Source: Todiramphus chloris collaris
Taxonomy: Eukaryota > Chordata > Aves > Coraciiformes > Alcedinidae
Assembly (NCBI GenBank): GCA_025345505.1
Contig: JANVCC010000185.1
Span: 3,774,500-3,838,499, forward strand
Length of the DNA: 64,000 bases
Direction: 5' to 3'
In this document: in pieces, positions 1 to 13,390 of the stretch
Position numbering within the stretch: the first letter of the stretch is position 1
Layout: every line of letters begins with the position of its first letter
The notes under the pieces: generated by a model
The model's input: the letters and a program-made list of their open reading frames with translations, nothing else
What the model was told of the DNA's origin: nothing
Databases searched by the model: none
Translations under genes and position numbers: made by a program

Positions 1-540
1 AGGTTGTCTGAGCTTTGTTCACTGGTGGCTCTTTGCCTTTCTTGGGGCACAAATTGGGTCCATCCCTTTTGGTGCACAGCAAAGCTCCTTCAGACCATCT
101 CATTTTCAGACACTACCATTCCCCTTCCTGCAGAAACAGTGCTATCTTGTAAATAAAGGCAATATCTCCCTGGTTAAGAGCCAAAACCCATTGCATAAGT
201 GATTCCTGGACGTGCTGAGCCTTTGGGGTCAGGCGAGAGCACTGGGAGCAGGAAAGGTGAGTACCAGCCCCGGCGGGAGCAGCAGCTGGGTGTGCAGGAG
301 CAGATGTTCTGCAGAGGAACATGTCAGGGCGATCCCAAGAGGGACATGCCTTTTTTTTTGTTTTGTTTTTGGTTTTTTTTCTAGGGCTGGGATGATTCTG
401 ATTCATCCGGACAGCATCTCCTTCGCTGTGGAGAAAGCTTTGCTGCATCCACCGACTCCGGTCCAGATTCAAGCTGAAAGCAAGTGAGGGCAGAGCTACC
501 TCAGAGGCCACAGTCTGGATGAAGAAATACATTTTTGCCA
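1..540. other. Non-coding left edge with T-rich tract
   Basis: This stretch is unique sequence with no repeat family I recognise. Positions 351-380 are a T-rich tract with scattered G. It ends in CTAG at 381-384 and so forms a good splice acceptor for the candidate exon listed at 385-483. Apart from that candidate I see no gene, promoter or repeat here. Confidence 0.5.
385..483 (+). other. Weak exon candidate (99 nt)
   Basis: A long T-rich pyrimidine tract ending in CTAG (about 366-384) is followed by a stretch with two forward frames open for most of its length and then a possible donor, AA|GTGAGG, at 484. The length, 99 nt, is a multiple of three. One frame reads through the whole segment, giving a peptide that contains MILIHPDSISFAVEKALL, and would stop at once if the donor were not used. 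A second frame is rich in Asp and Ser and stops just before the donor. I do not recognise either peptide. Signals this good also arise by chance in 64 kb, so this is only a candidate. Confidence 0.15.
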
Positions 541-668
541 AGATCATAGAAAGAACATTTAAAGGTCATCTAGTCCAAGGTCCCAGCAGTGAGCAGGGAC
601 ATCTGCAGCTAGAGCAGATTGCTCAGAGCCCTGCTCAACCTGACCAGTACTTTGAAGGAGTGCATTTT
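541..668 (-). mobile_element. CR1 LINE fragment, 3' end
   Basis: Read on the plus strand, this segment begins with GATCATAGAAAG and continues with TTTAAAGGTCATCTAGTCCA, GAGCAGGGACATCT and GCTCAGAGCCCTGCTCAACCT. These are the reverse complement of the 3' untranslated end of avian CR1, so the element points to the minus strand and its 3' tail lies at the left. Similarity fades near 665. This is the usual 5'-truncated CR1 copy with no coding capacity. The divergence visible by eye suggests an old insertion. Confidence 0.85.
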
Positions 669-3600
669 CTCCTGGGGCTTAATTCTCCAAGGACAGTGAT
701 TAGTCTGGAGAAGGCTGTACACCTCAGAACACTCCAGGAATTACAGGGAGCTTTAGTTTCCCAGTACTGCTGAAGTTATTTCTTTTTGAGCTTGCCACAC
801 TGGATCTCATGCTCTGCAGTTGCCATCTATCTCCTGTTTCAGACCCAGTCAGTGTCAGAGGTACCACAGATACAGCAGCTGTACCTCTTGCTTGAAAAGT
901 ACAGTGCAATCAGAGGATCCCATTGCAATAGGGAGGGGCAAGAGGCAGTTGGATGACCTGGGCATGGCTGGCCACAAAAGCCATATTGAGGTTCCACAGC
1001 TCCCTTTACATGGAGCCTTTTCCTCTGTCAACCAGCCCATGTACTTTTCAAAGCACCCAGACAGCGTTCCTCTGCCTCGTGAATGAATGAAACAGGCTTT
1101 TCCAGAGGCTGTCTGCAGCCCAGATGCATTCAAGGGACAACTGGGCTTCTCTTTCCAGGAGAGCCTTTGATCTCTCCCTGCAAACGGACATAGAGTTATT
1201 GGGATTTTTTTTTTCCAGTATGCATTGCCATCTATGGGAGATGCAAATGATGTAGGACATTTGGTTATCATAACACAATGGTTCCAATTAGCCCACCCCC
1301 CCCCCAGCCCACTTTTAAATCAACTGTCCTGCCTATCAAAGATTTTGTGATGGCATCTGGGGCACATGTTCTGACTGTGAAGCTGAAGAGGTTCTTGTGA
1401 GCCTCCTCTTGCCTTTCTGGGCTGAGATCGTTCATGGAAAACATGCTGCTTTAATATATCCCAAATTAAAATGTCGTTCAATCAAAGACCTGATTATTAT
1501 GGATGCCAGGATTTTTTGTAAGCAGAGGCCAAAGGAGGGTCACAGAAAAAGAGTGTTATTTTGTTGTTTTATCTTTTTTTCCCTTCTTTTTCCCTCACTA
1601 CTAGTTCCACATCGTAAAGAAGCTGGAAGACGGTGCAGGAGGGCTCCACTGGTGGACAAACCACAAGAGCAGAGCCAGCCACACAAAACAGCCATGCCAA
1701 CGTTCCTAAACACAGCACTGGGTCACACATGGGCCCAAGAGCTGCACTGGGATGCCAGGACCTCACATCCCCACCCAGGTGCCCAACCCTAGCACCCAGC
1801 CAGCAGCTGGCTGGTCCATACCTCTTTCCAGTAGATAGTTTTTCTTGCAGGACCCACAGTCTTTTCCCTGTATTCAACTTGGCATTCAGGAATTTCCCTT
1901 CCCTGCCCAGGCCCACTGCTCCCCCCCTAAGCAAACACTCGGACCAGCTATCCATACGGCAATTTCCTCCCCAAACACTGCTCGCTGGAAGTGAAGGCCA
2001 AGCTGCCATGCACCAGCCTCCAGATGTGTTTCTCCTCTCCCTTCCCTTCTCTTCTACTCACCTCCACCACAGCAACGGATCTCAGGAGCTGAGACACACC
2101 TCTTTGATCTCAGCTCCAGTGATGCTTTTGCTGCTAAGAAAAACCCTGGTGGAAGCAGAGATGGAGAGGAGCATTGCAAGCTCCTGGAAAGGCACTGTCA
2201 GTGTCCTGCAACCCCTTGGGGAGGAAACATGTGGCAACGTGCTGCAGGAAAGAGCACCAACAGCAGAGGTGGTTCCCCAATCTGTGCTTGCTCTGCAGCA
2301 CTTACATGATGCAACCACGATTCCACAGGCACATTTTTAGACTGCGAGTCAAGTTTCATGGAGGTTTTGCAATCATCCCAGAAGCATTTTTGATTTATAG
2401 TTCCTTTCCACCAGAACACATGGAAGGACACTCCAGCTCTGTTAATAATATCTGGAAACAGAGGCACTATGTGGTAAGGGATTCTCACAACATAAATTAA
2501 ACTGGGAGTCCAGTTCTCACGCCTAGTACTTTCTGGAAATTGGATGAAATGGTGCACACTGTTTTTCCCTTGTTACTTCAATCAAAGAACTCTCAGACTC
2601 CAATTAGCATGTAGAATAAAATTAGAGATAGCTTGATCCAGCCACTAGATTTTACTCCAGACTGCTCCAGATGCAAACTACATTTATTGGTGTGTCTCAC
2701 TGAATGCAGACACGTGACTTTTGCTCCAATTATACCTGTTCAGTCTGTATTTCTGGAGAAAAAGGTAAAAAAATCTGTTGAAAGTGATGCTTGCAACAGG
2801 AGAGCAAGCCACAGCAAAACCTGCTTATTTCTGCTTGGAAATAAAGATGTTAATGACATCTTAGAATAAAAGAGAAACATGACCCTAACTTGAGTTCATT
2901 CTTTCTGACTCCAATTAAACAGATCCTAATGGGCAATGAGCAGGGCTCATGCAGTTCTCTGCTTGTTGGTCTACCTAGAAAATTACTGACCTCCCCTCTG
3001 GTACCTAGTGATGGCCATTTGTGGGGAGAAACAAGCCACCATGCCCTCCTGAGGTACCTACAGATGGAGCAGGGCAAGGAAATACTGGTCCCAACTTTTC
3101 CCACATCCTTGCAGCAGAGCTGTTGGGGAGATGGTCTGGACACAAGCAAAGGTCCAGGCAGCATCAGGCCACAATCTATACTAATTAATTGTTGCACATC
3201 TTCCAAGCCATAATCCCTCCTGTTCCTGCCCTCCTTTAGGATAACATCAGTAAATCCTGAGCCTTGAGGATGCTCCATGTGTTACCAGTGCAGTTGAATA
3301 CTGCAGAAAAACATAAATCTGGAGATTTTGTGTTAACTATAAATTCTTAAAGTCAGTGTAGTCACCCTATCCCTTTACACTCACTTTGCACTAGCTCCTG
3401 GGACAATCTCTGCGAGTGCCTGTAGATGAAAGTCATCAGGATCATAGATGCAACCCAAGCCCATTGCAGGAGCAGGAAGGCAAAGGTGCAGCATCAGCAC
3501 GAGCTGCAGACTCTGGATGATTTGACCAAGAGTTGAAAGCAGCAATTGCCATTTGTGTGTGCAAGGAGGGCACTCTGCATTGTAGCTTCCAGTTAACTCT

Positions 3601-5290
3601 GAATTTTGCTTTGCAAATATTTGTCCTGGAGACTGAGAACTTCAGCACACACAAAGTTGAGACTTGCTGAGTAAAGGCTCGTTCCAGACATGATGGGCTG
3701 GATCAGAGCCAGAAACTGTTAGGAAAATACGGTCCAAATTATTAAAGACAAGCTCTGAAAACTTGACCAAAACTGCAAGTTAAAGGCTGTGAGAAAGATT
3801 TCTCTGCAATGAAGAAAACTTCTGAACTGGGTTGGCAGGAGAGCAAGAAATGCAACAGTGGCAAGGTCACAGCCATGACATTTGCTCTGATCTGCCTCGT
3901 TGGGAGCAGGGGACCTGTCGTTGCATTTCTGGGAGAGAGCACCATTTTGTCTCTTTTTTGACCAGAGATGAGTTTATCTAAGAGGAGGAAATGAAGTGGA
4001 TGGACCCTGTGGGACCTTGACCTGGATCAGGCTCACACTGGGGCTCTCAGGCTCCCAGCATGTGCTCTGGGTGGCTCCCATTTCCACTGGCTATCCTACC
4101 CCACAGCCAAGAACAACCCCTCCAGCAGAATTTTTTTCCCCCCCAAAAAATGACGTGTTTTCTTGGAGAGATTTACATTTTACAGATGTAAACTGGTTTG
4201 TAAAAACAGTAATTTTCAAATGGATTTTTACCGCTGAATCCCTAATTTCAGCACAGTCTTCATTCAGGATGTGCTGGGTATCCCTGGGCTGCTGGGGACA
4301 GAAGCTGATTCCTGCCCATCAGAGTTAAGGAAAGTTTTTTTTCATGTCATTTCCCACTGTAAAAATTAAACACAGAGTTTTTCTTCTGTGGGAAATAAGC
4401 ACCTGTGGTAGATTCAGGCTCAGTTAAGGGTGGATTTGAATAGCAGGCTGTAGCAAGCAATGCTCATTTGGCTTTTAGGCAGTTTAGAAATTGTGGGAAA
4501 ATGACCAAACTTTGCTTGGAATATCTCCTCCCCAACTGGAATACATCTTCCTGGCCTTCAACAACACATCCAGGTTTGAGTCCAAGCTTTAAAATATTTG
4601 TTCATGAAGTAAAGACCTCAACCTAACAGATCTGATATTTCCAACATATGTATATCTTTTTTTTCTTGCTGGTTCTATAGAAACACAGATCTATAGCTTG
4701 TTTCTATTATCTTTCTATTTCACAATGACTTTGAATGTGTATCTTTTCTGATGAAGCAGGTAGGTTCAAGACACATTTTGAAGGCACTCTCAGTGCCTTG
4801 TAACCTGGATTTTCCAATAGGAAAAGCTTTATGAGAAAATGTCACCTTTCTCCAGTAACAATTCAAACAAATAAGCAGCTAGAAAAAAAAAAAAAACCCA
4901 GTCTAATGGGTGTGTGTGCTGTGTATAATCATCTCCACATACAGGATGTACTGGGAATGTTTTCATAGCTGGAGGAGTAGAAGCTGCTTCTAGGAAATCA
5001 TCTCCTCAAGGCACAGACTATATGAAACACAACAGATTGGGAGGCTTTTCTGATGTGGACTACTCCGACTTGAAAGCTGAGTAAGAAAGAAAGATTGTGC
5101 TTTAATGAACCAACGAGATCGTAAGCAACATCCGAGGTCTCTACAGCAAGAGAGGGAAACACCACATCCTTCAGCTCACAGCAAAAGGAGGTAGAAGAGG
5201 AACAAGAGATGTTTCTATAAACAACCCCAAGCCTGGATCCTTTCCAACGCATTACTCCGTGCAAAGGAATGTCTTAAATAGCTTTTTGAA
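669..5290. other. Unique non-coding sequence
   Basis: No gene, CpG island or recognisable interspersed repeat was found. Small features are a C run near 1297-1306 and an A14 run at 4883-4896. An open frame at 1633-2340 (235 codons) has no recognisable domain and an unstructured composition rich in Pro, Ser and His, so I regard it as chance. A minus-strand frame at 4998-5264 also has no recognisable family. Confidence 0.45.
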
Positions 5291-8200
5291 AATGTATGTT
5301 GAAACACACAGCTCCATATGCCCCGTGTCATCGCCTGTGTGATATACCGCACGGCCAGGAACCCAGGTCTGAAAAGCAGAGCCGGACTGGTAACGCACGG
5401 CTGACTCCATCCTGCTGGGAGCTGAGCACCTTCAACTTCCTGCCTCCCGGCAGGGGATGTGCACTTTTTGTCCCAAAAGGTCTGTCCCTAGTGAGGTTCA
5501 AACGCAAACCCACCTGCCAGGTTTGCCAAAGCCCGGGTCTGCCACGCTGCCCTGATGGGAATTGCTTTCTGGCTGAGCTGCTGTGCAGGAAAACCCGCAG
5601 CTCAATCAACTTTGTCCTAATCCTGCTGCAAGAGGGAATAATAAAGACTGTTTCCCCAGGACAGGAGAAGAAATGAGAGCTGAAAACCTGAAGCTTAGAA
5701 GCAGCACACCCTGAAGGCACCACGCATGCAAGCACAGGGGACCAGAGGTTCAGCTTTTGTGGTCACGGCCCCAGGAGCTCCAGGCAGCAGCATCCTGGGA
5801 GCTGCTGAGCATCAGCACTGGGCTGTGATGGTGAAAACTGCCTCTCCTCTCTTGCTGACTGGTGCATTGCTCACAGGTTGAGATATGTTAAATTAACAAG
5901 CTCTTTGCCTTCGTGGCCTCTTTGCTTCATTGCTTCCAGGTACCAGCCGGGTCAGCTCAGGCCAAGCAAGTGGTGCTGGTTAACAACTGGCATCATCTGA
6001 GCAGACAGAGCAATTGAGAGTCAAACCCAAGTCCTGGTGTCTGTCTGTGTCAGGGGTGGGACCTGCTCACCCTGCCATGATTCAGGAAACCTCAGTACAG
6101 AGTTATTCTGCTTTCTTCCATCAAGGCTTCACTTTATACTTCGTGCCAAGCTCTCCTGAAGTGGTGGCACGTCCAGACCCAGCAAAACAACAAGTCTTGT
6201 GAGCATCTCCCAAATTCATCCACGGTACAAAAGCCCATGGGATGTATTTCTTCTGGGGAGAGGGATTCCCCACCAGACAAATAGGATTTCATCCCCAATC
6301 CCGAGACAACCTTGGACCCGTGGCAACCACTCTCGCTTCCTGTTATTTAAACAACACCCTCATGTTGAGATACCACCGATAAAGCCAAGGCGATGCTTTT
6401 CCAGGAGGCAAGATAAAAATCCCCTTCTCAACTTGCAACTTATTAAATTATCTGAGGTTGCTGCAGAGCTAGAAACGACTTCAAATAGATGGAATTACAG
6501 TGTGCCTTTGCAAGTTATTCTGCTGTTTCTTCACTGCAGAAATAAATCTCTTTGTTCTGTCAGATAAAAATGTGCAAGAAAAGCCAGCTCTTAACACAAA
6601 CTCCATGCCTGATTATTTCTTAAATTAAACAAACATTGTTGTAGTTGGGGTGTCCGAGCAGAGCTGGATTGCTGACTCCTGCGGACTGAATCTGGGGTCT
6701 GATTTCCCCAATTGAGTTTTGCTTCTGCTTGGGTGGATTAATCCAGACCCAGCACCCAGCCTGCTGTGCTGGGAATGCATCAGGGCATCTGCAGGAGCTT
6801 TTTGGCTGAAGTGGCCAAGGGTCAGAGGTTGTGACATTAAAGCTGCTAGGAATTCTCCATCAGGAGCTTTTAGTTATTCTTTTATTTCTCATCCACAACT
6901 AAAAATCCTGGCAGAAAATTTTGTTCTGCATCTTTGCTCTTTCTCTTTTGTCATCTTTTTTTTTTTTTGCCTCATCACTGGAACAGAGAGCTCTTTCCAT
7001 TAGGAGTGGAAAAAATTATGGCTACAGAAAAAATGAAGGAAGCCATTTTTTCCCCATTGAGATATTGGACCTGTAGCAGTGATTCAAGAGAAGTGGCCAC
7101 TTCCAAGGAACCTATGACACTGTGTCTGACTTGCCAAGGAATTTGGGTGCCAAATTCTCCCCAGATCCCTGAGAAAAGCCCAGCCCAAGTGCTCCTGTAA
7201 GGATAAGTAGCCCTGAGCCTTAACAGCTCTCCTCCCTTTCACATCAGCAGCAGATCTGCTCAAGGGTTAACTGCATCTTTAACTTCTATCAGCTGAATTG
7301 CAACTCAATTTTACATTTCATCTCTATTCACAGAACTCCTATTGATGTCAATATCCTGTTCAGGGTTGTGTGTTGGGTTTTTTTTCCCCCCCTTTTGATG
7401 TTTGATTTTCTCCTGCTGGCTGCGTGCATGTACACAGAGGCTGATCACAGTATATGACATTTATTTTAACAAGGGAGGAGAGGGAATGGGATGTTTTGTC
7501 TTGCTCAACATCCCCTGCTTTGTGAGACGAGGTAGCTGTCACAAGATCTCCTGCATTTCACATATGGAGTATACAGTTACTTGGCCAACAATAACGTATC
7601 TGTTAATTGCAGAGAACGAAGCCTGCAGGGAGGGAGTCAAAGCCCTGAACTCCTTGCATGGGCTGAGGAGGTCTGAGGAATTCAGCAAACTGGTGCTGGG
7701 AGGCAGGACACATTCCCATGCAGTGGGAACAGGTCACCAGCTGTCACCATGGCAAATCTTCATGGCAGGGAGGTGGCCATTGCAGACTGCCACGTTTCTT
7801 GGCAGTCCCTCTTCAGCAGGACTTTAGAGGCTGAAATCCTTTTCCCCTAACAGTGGGATGGTCACACCAGGTTCAGGCTGAGACTCAGATGCTTCTAGGC
7901 CAAGTTTTTTGATGGATGCCCCTTGGATGGGGATAAGGTGTTGGATTTGCTATATGCTCTTTGTACAGACCACTCCGATAATTCTTTTTTTCCTGTGGCA
8001 TAGGCACAGCAAAATTCTATAAAAATATTTCACAAAACTGGTATTGACGTTGGCATACCTAAATGGCATGAACTGCATCCAAGCAGAAAGACTGGCCACG
8101 AAATTCTTCCCTAATTTTGTCATATTTCTTCATACAAACATTGCCAGCTTCAGAGTTTAGAATTCAAAATTTGGGCCCAGATTTCCTTTGGCAGTGGCTG

Positions 8201-11200
8201 CTTCGACTTCAGAGAGGCTGACACAACAGGGGAATGAAGGCATGCACTGAAGTCTGAGACAATTTGGACTCTGCTCAGAATCCACAAGTTCAACCCATCT
8301 CTTTTGAAATAATTTCCTCTGCCGAGTCCTGCCTGCTCAGTCTTCTCTCCTCTGGCTGGGGGGGAGAAGAGGGGTCAGTGTCTGGGAGGACAGATGTGAG
8401 CCAGGGCACATTACAGGAGTGCCATGTGTCCATGCTCACACTCGACTGGTCAAGAGCTTGTGCAACCAATGGGTGTTTTAGTCCTGCTGGAAGATGCTCA
8501 GACAACCTTCCCAGTAGTAGCTAAGCTAGTAATAATTTAACAATGTGCAACTGCTCAGTTTACATCAAAAAAAATCGCTGACCACATAGCGCACGATGGT
8601 TTTCCGTGCACTCTACCTCACTAGGAAAAAATGCAAAACCCACAAAGAACAACTGAAGTCTGCAGTTTTCCCAGTCCCCAAATCATTTTCCCCAGTAGCT
8701 GGAATGTTTCTGATGTGGCATTTCCTACCATCCCACTCACGGGCCAGGAGCTGCAGGAACACTGCTCAGAAGCAGGGATGGTGGCACCGAGGAGACTCCA
8801 TCTCTGAGGGCTTTCCCCATCTGCTGCTTAACAGAGGAACATGGGAAGTTGTCCTCGAGACAGAAGGGGTAGAGAGACAATCACAGCCCTACCAGTAGCA
8901 GACTAGAGGACAGATCTGCAGTTTTCTTCACTCCATCATTGGTGGCTTTTTTTATAAAGTACCAAGTGTCATAACTGAAGTTTAAATCTCTTCCTTGCTA
9001 AAAATCACATGCTACAGTCTCTTAACTCTGCATATCTACAGGGCTTTGGGATTCCCCAGGGTGAGACAGGACATATAAATGATAATCAGATCACTACAAA
9101 ACCAGATACTTTTCTCTCTTGATCAGCAAAGAGCTCACTATCTTTCCACATGCAGCTGACATGAAGGAAAAGATGATGAGGATAATAATAATAGCAATGG
9201 GTAATATGATAAATTGCATGCAAATCTGCCAGGCATCAGGAAAACATTTTACCAACCTCTTTCCATATTACAGGGATTAATTAATGTGATATATGGACAA
9301 ACATGTACTTTATTTCTAGAATGGGAGTTGTAATTTCCTGAGGCTTGGAAACCCAGATGGTTTTGAGTTTAGAATATATAAGGATTTGGTTTTTAAAGAG
9401 TATTTCAGTAAAGGTTGAAGGGGGGAAGGGGAGGAAGAATCTTTTTACTTAGTTCCAAGCTTAATTTGTGTGCTTTCAGACAAAGTTCAGAGCTTCTGAT
9501 CAGATGCTTGCTGGGAGCAGGGATAGTGAAGGGCTGAAATATGCAGACAGCCACAGGACAATAGCTGTGGGAAGCCTTGTCTGCCTTTGCAATGAGCTCT
9601 CATCCAAGGAAATGGGATCATCCCAGGCTGGAAGAAGCCTATGATGCTGACAGGGGATGGAAGCAGGGATCATGGCCCTCGAAAGCGAGGTCCAGATACA
9701 AAAATAAACCTCTCCTTGTGGCACAGCCTGCCCAGCCACCATTGTGGTGTGGCAACTGGGAGGGTTCCCATACTGGTTCTGAATGATACCCTTAAGATGA
9801 CAATTAGAGAGCTCCTGGGATTAGTCATCCACAGGCATAAAAAGAACCCATTTCATCTTTTTTCCCTGGATTTCTCTGCCTTGTAAGGGCTGGAATGGTG
9901 ACTCATGTCTTAAGTACATTAAGCCCATCTTAACAGGCCCACGGATGGAGAAGTCATTAAGGAGTTGACAACATCTCCATCTCAAAAACCAGCACACACC
10001 AAGTCACCAAACATTCCTCCAATCTGGATGCAAACCACTTTGCTGTATCTCAGACCCTTTCCCCCCTCCACCCACTTTTTGCAAGCCTACGTTTCTTGTT
10101 AGTTTTTTCAAGTCCCACCACCTCCACAGAGCTGTCATGAAGAATTATTCCAGATGTGCAATGCCATCCTGCTCTTGACACTAGTTACACATTTATGGGA
10201 TGAAACATTTCTTGAAAAGAAAGGGCCAGTAAGCCCAACAAAACAGAGGATTTTAAAAGGCACAGAAGTTCTCATTTTTCTTATCCTGTCATCCTTTTAA
10301 TGCTACTGGTCATGGAAGCAATCAGCTCCTTTACCAGGACCAAAAAGTTCTTCTGATTGCCTCCTTTGAACCTTTTTAGGAATCAATTTAAACTTCATTA
10401 CATCTCAGTATCTCCCTTCCTTTGTTTAGTTCACCAGATCAAAAAGTGGTTGTCTGGAATCCTGCTTTCTGCAGTGCTGTCTTACCCAACCCCCCCCAGC
10501 TCCATGTCTTGTAGAATCAGGCTCTTCTGCAAGAGAAATAGATTTTGGCAGAAGTAATTTTGTACCCAAACACTCCAGAGCCTGTTTTCTCTAGATCTCC
10601 ACAAAATACACCTGAATGTCACTTTTTGTTCTTATTGGAGTCCAAAGAGTTTCAGCTCCTCTTTCCCAGGAAAATTACCCCTGGCTATTGACTGTGTCTG
10701 TGTTTGAGAGGCCAATAATTGTAGAGTTCTTCAGTAAAGCTGCATCTGACAGCACGTTCCTACTGCCTTGAGCCTTTGTAACCAAACACATCTGAGTGGT
10801 GCAAACGCTAGAAACACTCAAGTTGATTGTCAGTGGATGGAAACTGCAGACTCAACTTCTGGTCAGCTCAACAAGTTTAAATAATAGGGTTATTAGGTAA
10901 CTTGATTTCCAAATCAAGCTGAGTGCCAGCAGTAATTGCTGCTGAGTATACGTGGACCTGATGCCTAATCAGGGTGGGTTTTGTGCTGTCATAGCTACCT
11001 GGAGCACAGGTGATTGGGAGCCTGATGTTTTTGTAAAGTAACAGAGCAGAGTAAAGTGCTCTTATCCTCACTCTGTTTGCACCGTTAGAAAATTCATCCT
11101 GCCAGCAGCAGCTCCCACTCAGCAGCAAACTCCCTGTAACCTTAGGATGCTGCCAGCATGGCTGGAATTGGAACAAGCTGGTCTTCAAATAGAAAGACTC

Positions 11201-11275
11201 AGTTGCTACATCAAGTCCCCTGAGGCAGTCATTCCTGTATGACAGCGTTTCCCTTCAGAGGGTTTAGTGGATGCT
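5291..11275. other. Unique non-coding sequence
   Basis: Nothing here can be assigned to a gene or repeat family. The stretch is ordinary AT/GC-mixed DNA with few CpG sites. It has short homopolymers (T tract near 6957-6970, T/C tract near 7379-7395) and a short GATAATAATAATA patch near 9180. Around 9220-9310 it is AT-rich, with TTAATTAATG-like cores, but no strong motif cluster. Confidence 0.45.
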
Positions 11276-11279
11276 GGTG

Positions 11280-11693
11280 TCTACACTTAGCTCATATCCA
11301 GGGCTAAACTACAGCAGTTGTTCTATCACCCTGTGACCCCTCCCCAGCCCAGAAGGGGAGAATCAGGACAAAGAGAGGAGACACACAGATTAAAATAAAA
11401 ACAGATCTAGTGAAGCAACCAAAGTAATACCAATGCCACTATAAAGTAAACAAAGTTATACTCAGCCCAGCAAATCTACTGTGGTCGCAGGAAGGTATCC
11501 TCAGAAGCAGAGCCAGGAGAAGCCCAAGCAGAAGACCTTCTCTTCTTAGCAAGCTTCCCCCTTTATACTGAGAATGTCATTTATGGTCTAGGATACACCT
11601 GGAGCCAACTCAGGTTGCCCTGGCTGACTCCAAACTGCTAATAGCCTGCAGATCACAGCCGGACTCTGATTGTATCCCAGTGAAACCAAGACA
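11280..11693 (-). mobile_element. Solo LTR, avian endogenous retrovirus (ERVL-like)
   Basis: Read on the minus strand, the element starts at 11693 with TGTCTTGGTTTCACTGGGAT, the typical start of a common avian LTR family. It continues with AGCCAGGGCAACCTGAGTTG, a TATA box (complement of 11562-11567), a T-rich zone and a GATTCTCCCC segment. It ends near 11280 in a TTTAGCCC-like zone. No internal viral sequence adjoins it, so it is a solo LTR, the product of recombination between two LTRs. It is a fossil without coding sequence. The ERVL assignment is from memory of the family; the LTR identity itself is better supported than the class. The exact right-hand (3') edge of the element is uncertain by about 20 bp. 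Confidence 0.7.
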
Positions 11694-13331
11694 GCTGGGT
11701 AGAGAAACTCTGCAGGCTTTTAGCAGTTCTGGACTCTGGACTGGGAATTTTAAGTTACACAAGTAGTCTGAAACCTGGAAGGGTCTCTTCCAGAGGCATA
11801 ACAACCCCAAACCTTCAAAAGTCGTGAGATGGTCAAAATATCCCTTTTAATAGCAGTCTTGTTCCACTTCCCTCCCCACCCCAAACTTAAGCCATTATAT
11901 GTCTCATTTGCCCTGGGATCATTAAGGATGAGAATCTCCTATTTTTACTGAAAAAAGCAGCTTTTCTTCCATAGCCGTTGGGGCCACCAGAAAAACACCC
12001 AATGTCCCGAGTCTGCTGATAAAATTGAGGTCTGACCATGAGAACTGTCCTACCACCATCAGAAACAACAGATCAGATTTTGGAAACGATAAAAATCCTT
12101 CCATACCTAGGTCCTCTAAATTAGGACCTAAAAATACAGAAGGCTGTCTAGACGGATTTTAATCAAGAGCTCATTCTTCCTCTGCCTGCTGTTTAGCGTG
12201 TAAGCACCATGGCTGAAATCATCTTCCAAACACAGAGACTTTGCAAAATTGCAGGGAGGAGGCACCACCGTATCATTATCCTCCTCAGAAGAGCCTGGTT
12301 AAAAATACACCACATAACCAGGCAGGCTCTGGTGCCGAGAGGGCAGCAGCTTTCAGATGTTGTCACCAGCTCAAAGGGATCGTAATTAAGGATAAGAACC
12401 AGCTGGGATTCTGTGTTTTTCAGTCTCTGATTGTCCCTGCCCCAGTCTCTGTCCCTGGATGAATTGTGCATCCGTCAGAGATACCTGGTTAAGATTTGGG
12501 TTCCCATCTTCTGGTCAGGGAAACCAACGTAGCCCCTTGGAAATCACCTCGTTGCCATCCACTGGATGTGGTGGGACATCCGAAGTGAAGCAGGTGATGT
12601 CCTCACCCATAGAGTAGCACAGTGGGTACAAGCATCTGCCACATGGGAAACAGTCCTGCTTACTGAGGTGCTTTCAGTGGCTCTTGTGTGAGTACCCATG
12701 CCCTGAAATTGTTTCCTGCTTCCTTGAAGTGTCAAAGTGAAACAGGGTGGTTAACAGCTCTATTCCTGCTTCTATTTCAAGCCAATGTCATCTTGCTTCT
12801 TTCTGCTTCTGTTCAGTTCTGGAGCCTCAGACCATGAGCTAATTTGGCTTCTCAGAGCAGAGGCAGGAGCCAAATAGAAAGGGAAAAAATAAAAAATAGA
12901 GCTCCCCGTTTTCCAAGGCCAAGGGCTGTGATGGCACCAACCCGCTCTTTCCATCCAGTCCCTTAGCAACGGAATCCTGCATTTTGTGTGATCACTCCCT
13001 GCTCTGAGTTTTGCAGGCAGCTGATGAGGGACTGGAGCCATCGTTTGTGGCTCACCACACTCAAGACTTTTTTCATGTGGTCTCAGTCCCCTCTGAAGGC
13101 TACAATGCTTAGGAATGAGAATATTACAGCCTTCGTGAGCCACGGGCTCTCCTTCCTCCAGAGGAACATTGCATTTCAGTGAGGTAGGAGCTCCTGGTAA
13201 GGTGCTCCTCTGGCACCTCTTCCAGGATGTGCTTAAAGGAGTTATAAAAGTCCCTCTCCAGCCCTTCATTCAGCAGCTTTTCTACCAAACATTGCCCACC
13301 TCATGTCAATGAGCTTCTGCCAAATGTTTGT
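11694..13331. other. Unique non-coding sequence
   Basis: I see no gene, repeat or promoter here. The minus-strand frame at 12772-13269 (165 codons) has no recognisable domain and sits in a region without splice or promoter support. Confidence 0.45.
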
Positions 13332-13337
13332 TCTGTT

Positions 13338-13368
<31 letters not shown>

Positions 13369-13390
13369 ATATCTATCCATACATCTATCT
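13332..13390. repeat. Compound microsatellite (TCTG)n(TCTA)n
   Basis: About four TCTG units (TTTG/TCTG) are followed directly by TCTA units, then imperfect ATCTATCCATACATCTATCT. The array is about 59 bp long. The clean tetranucleotide core suggests it could be polymorphic. The GATA/TATC type is a common vertebrate microsatellite. Confidence 0.9.

Noticed and set aside
1633-2340. 235-codon open frame
   Set aside because: No recognisable domain, composition of random GC-rich sequence, no promoter or splice support, and a long minus-strand frame open in the same place.
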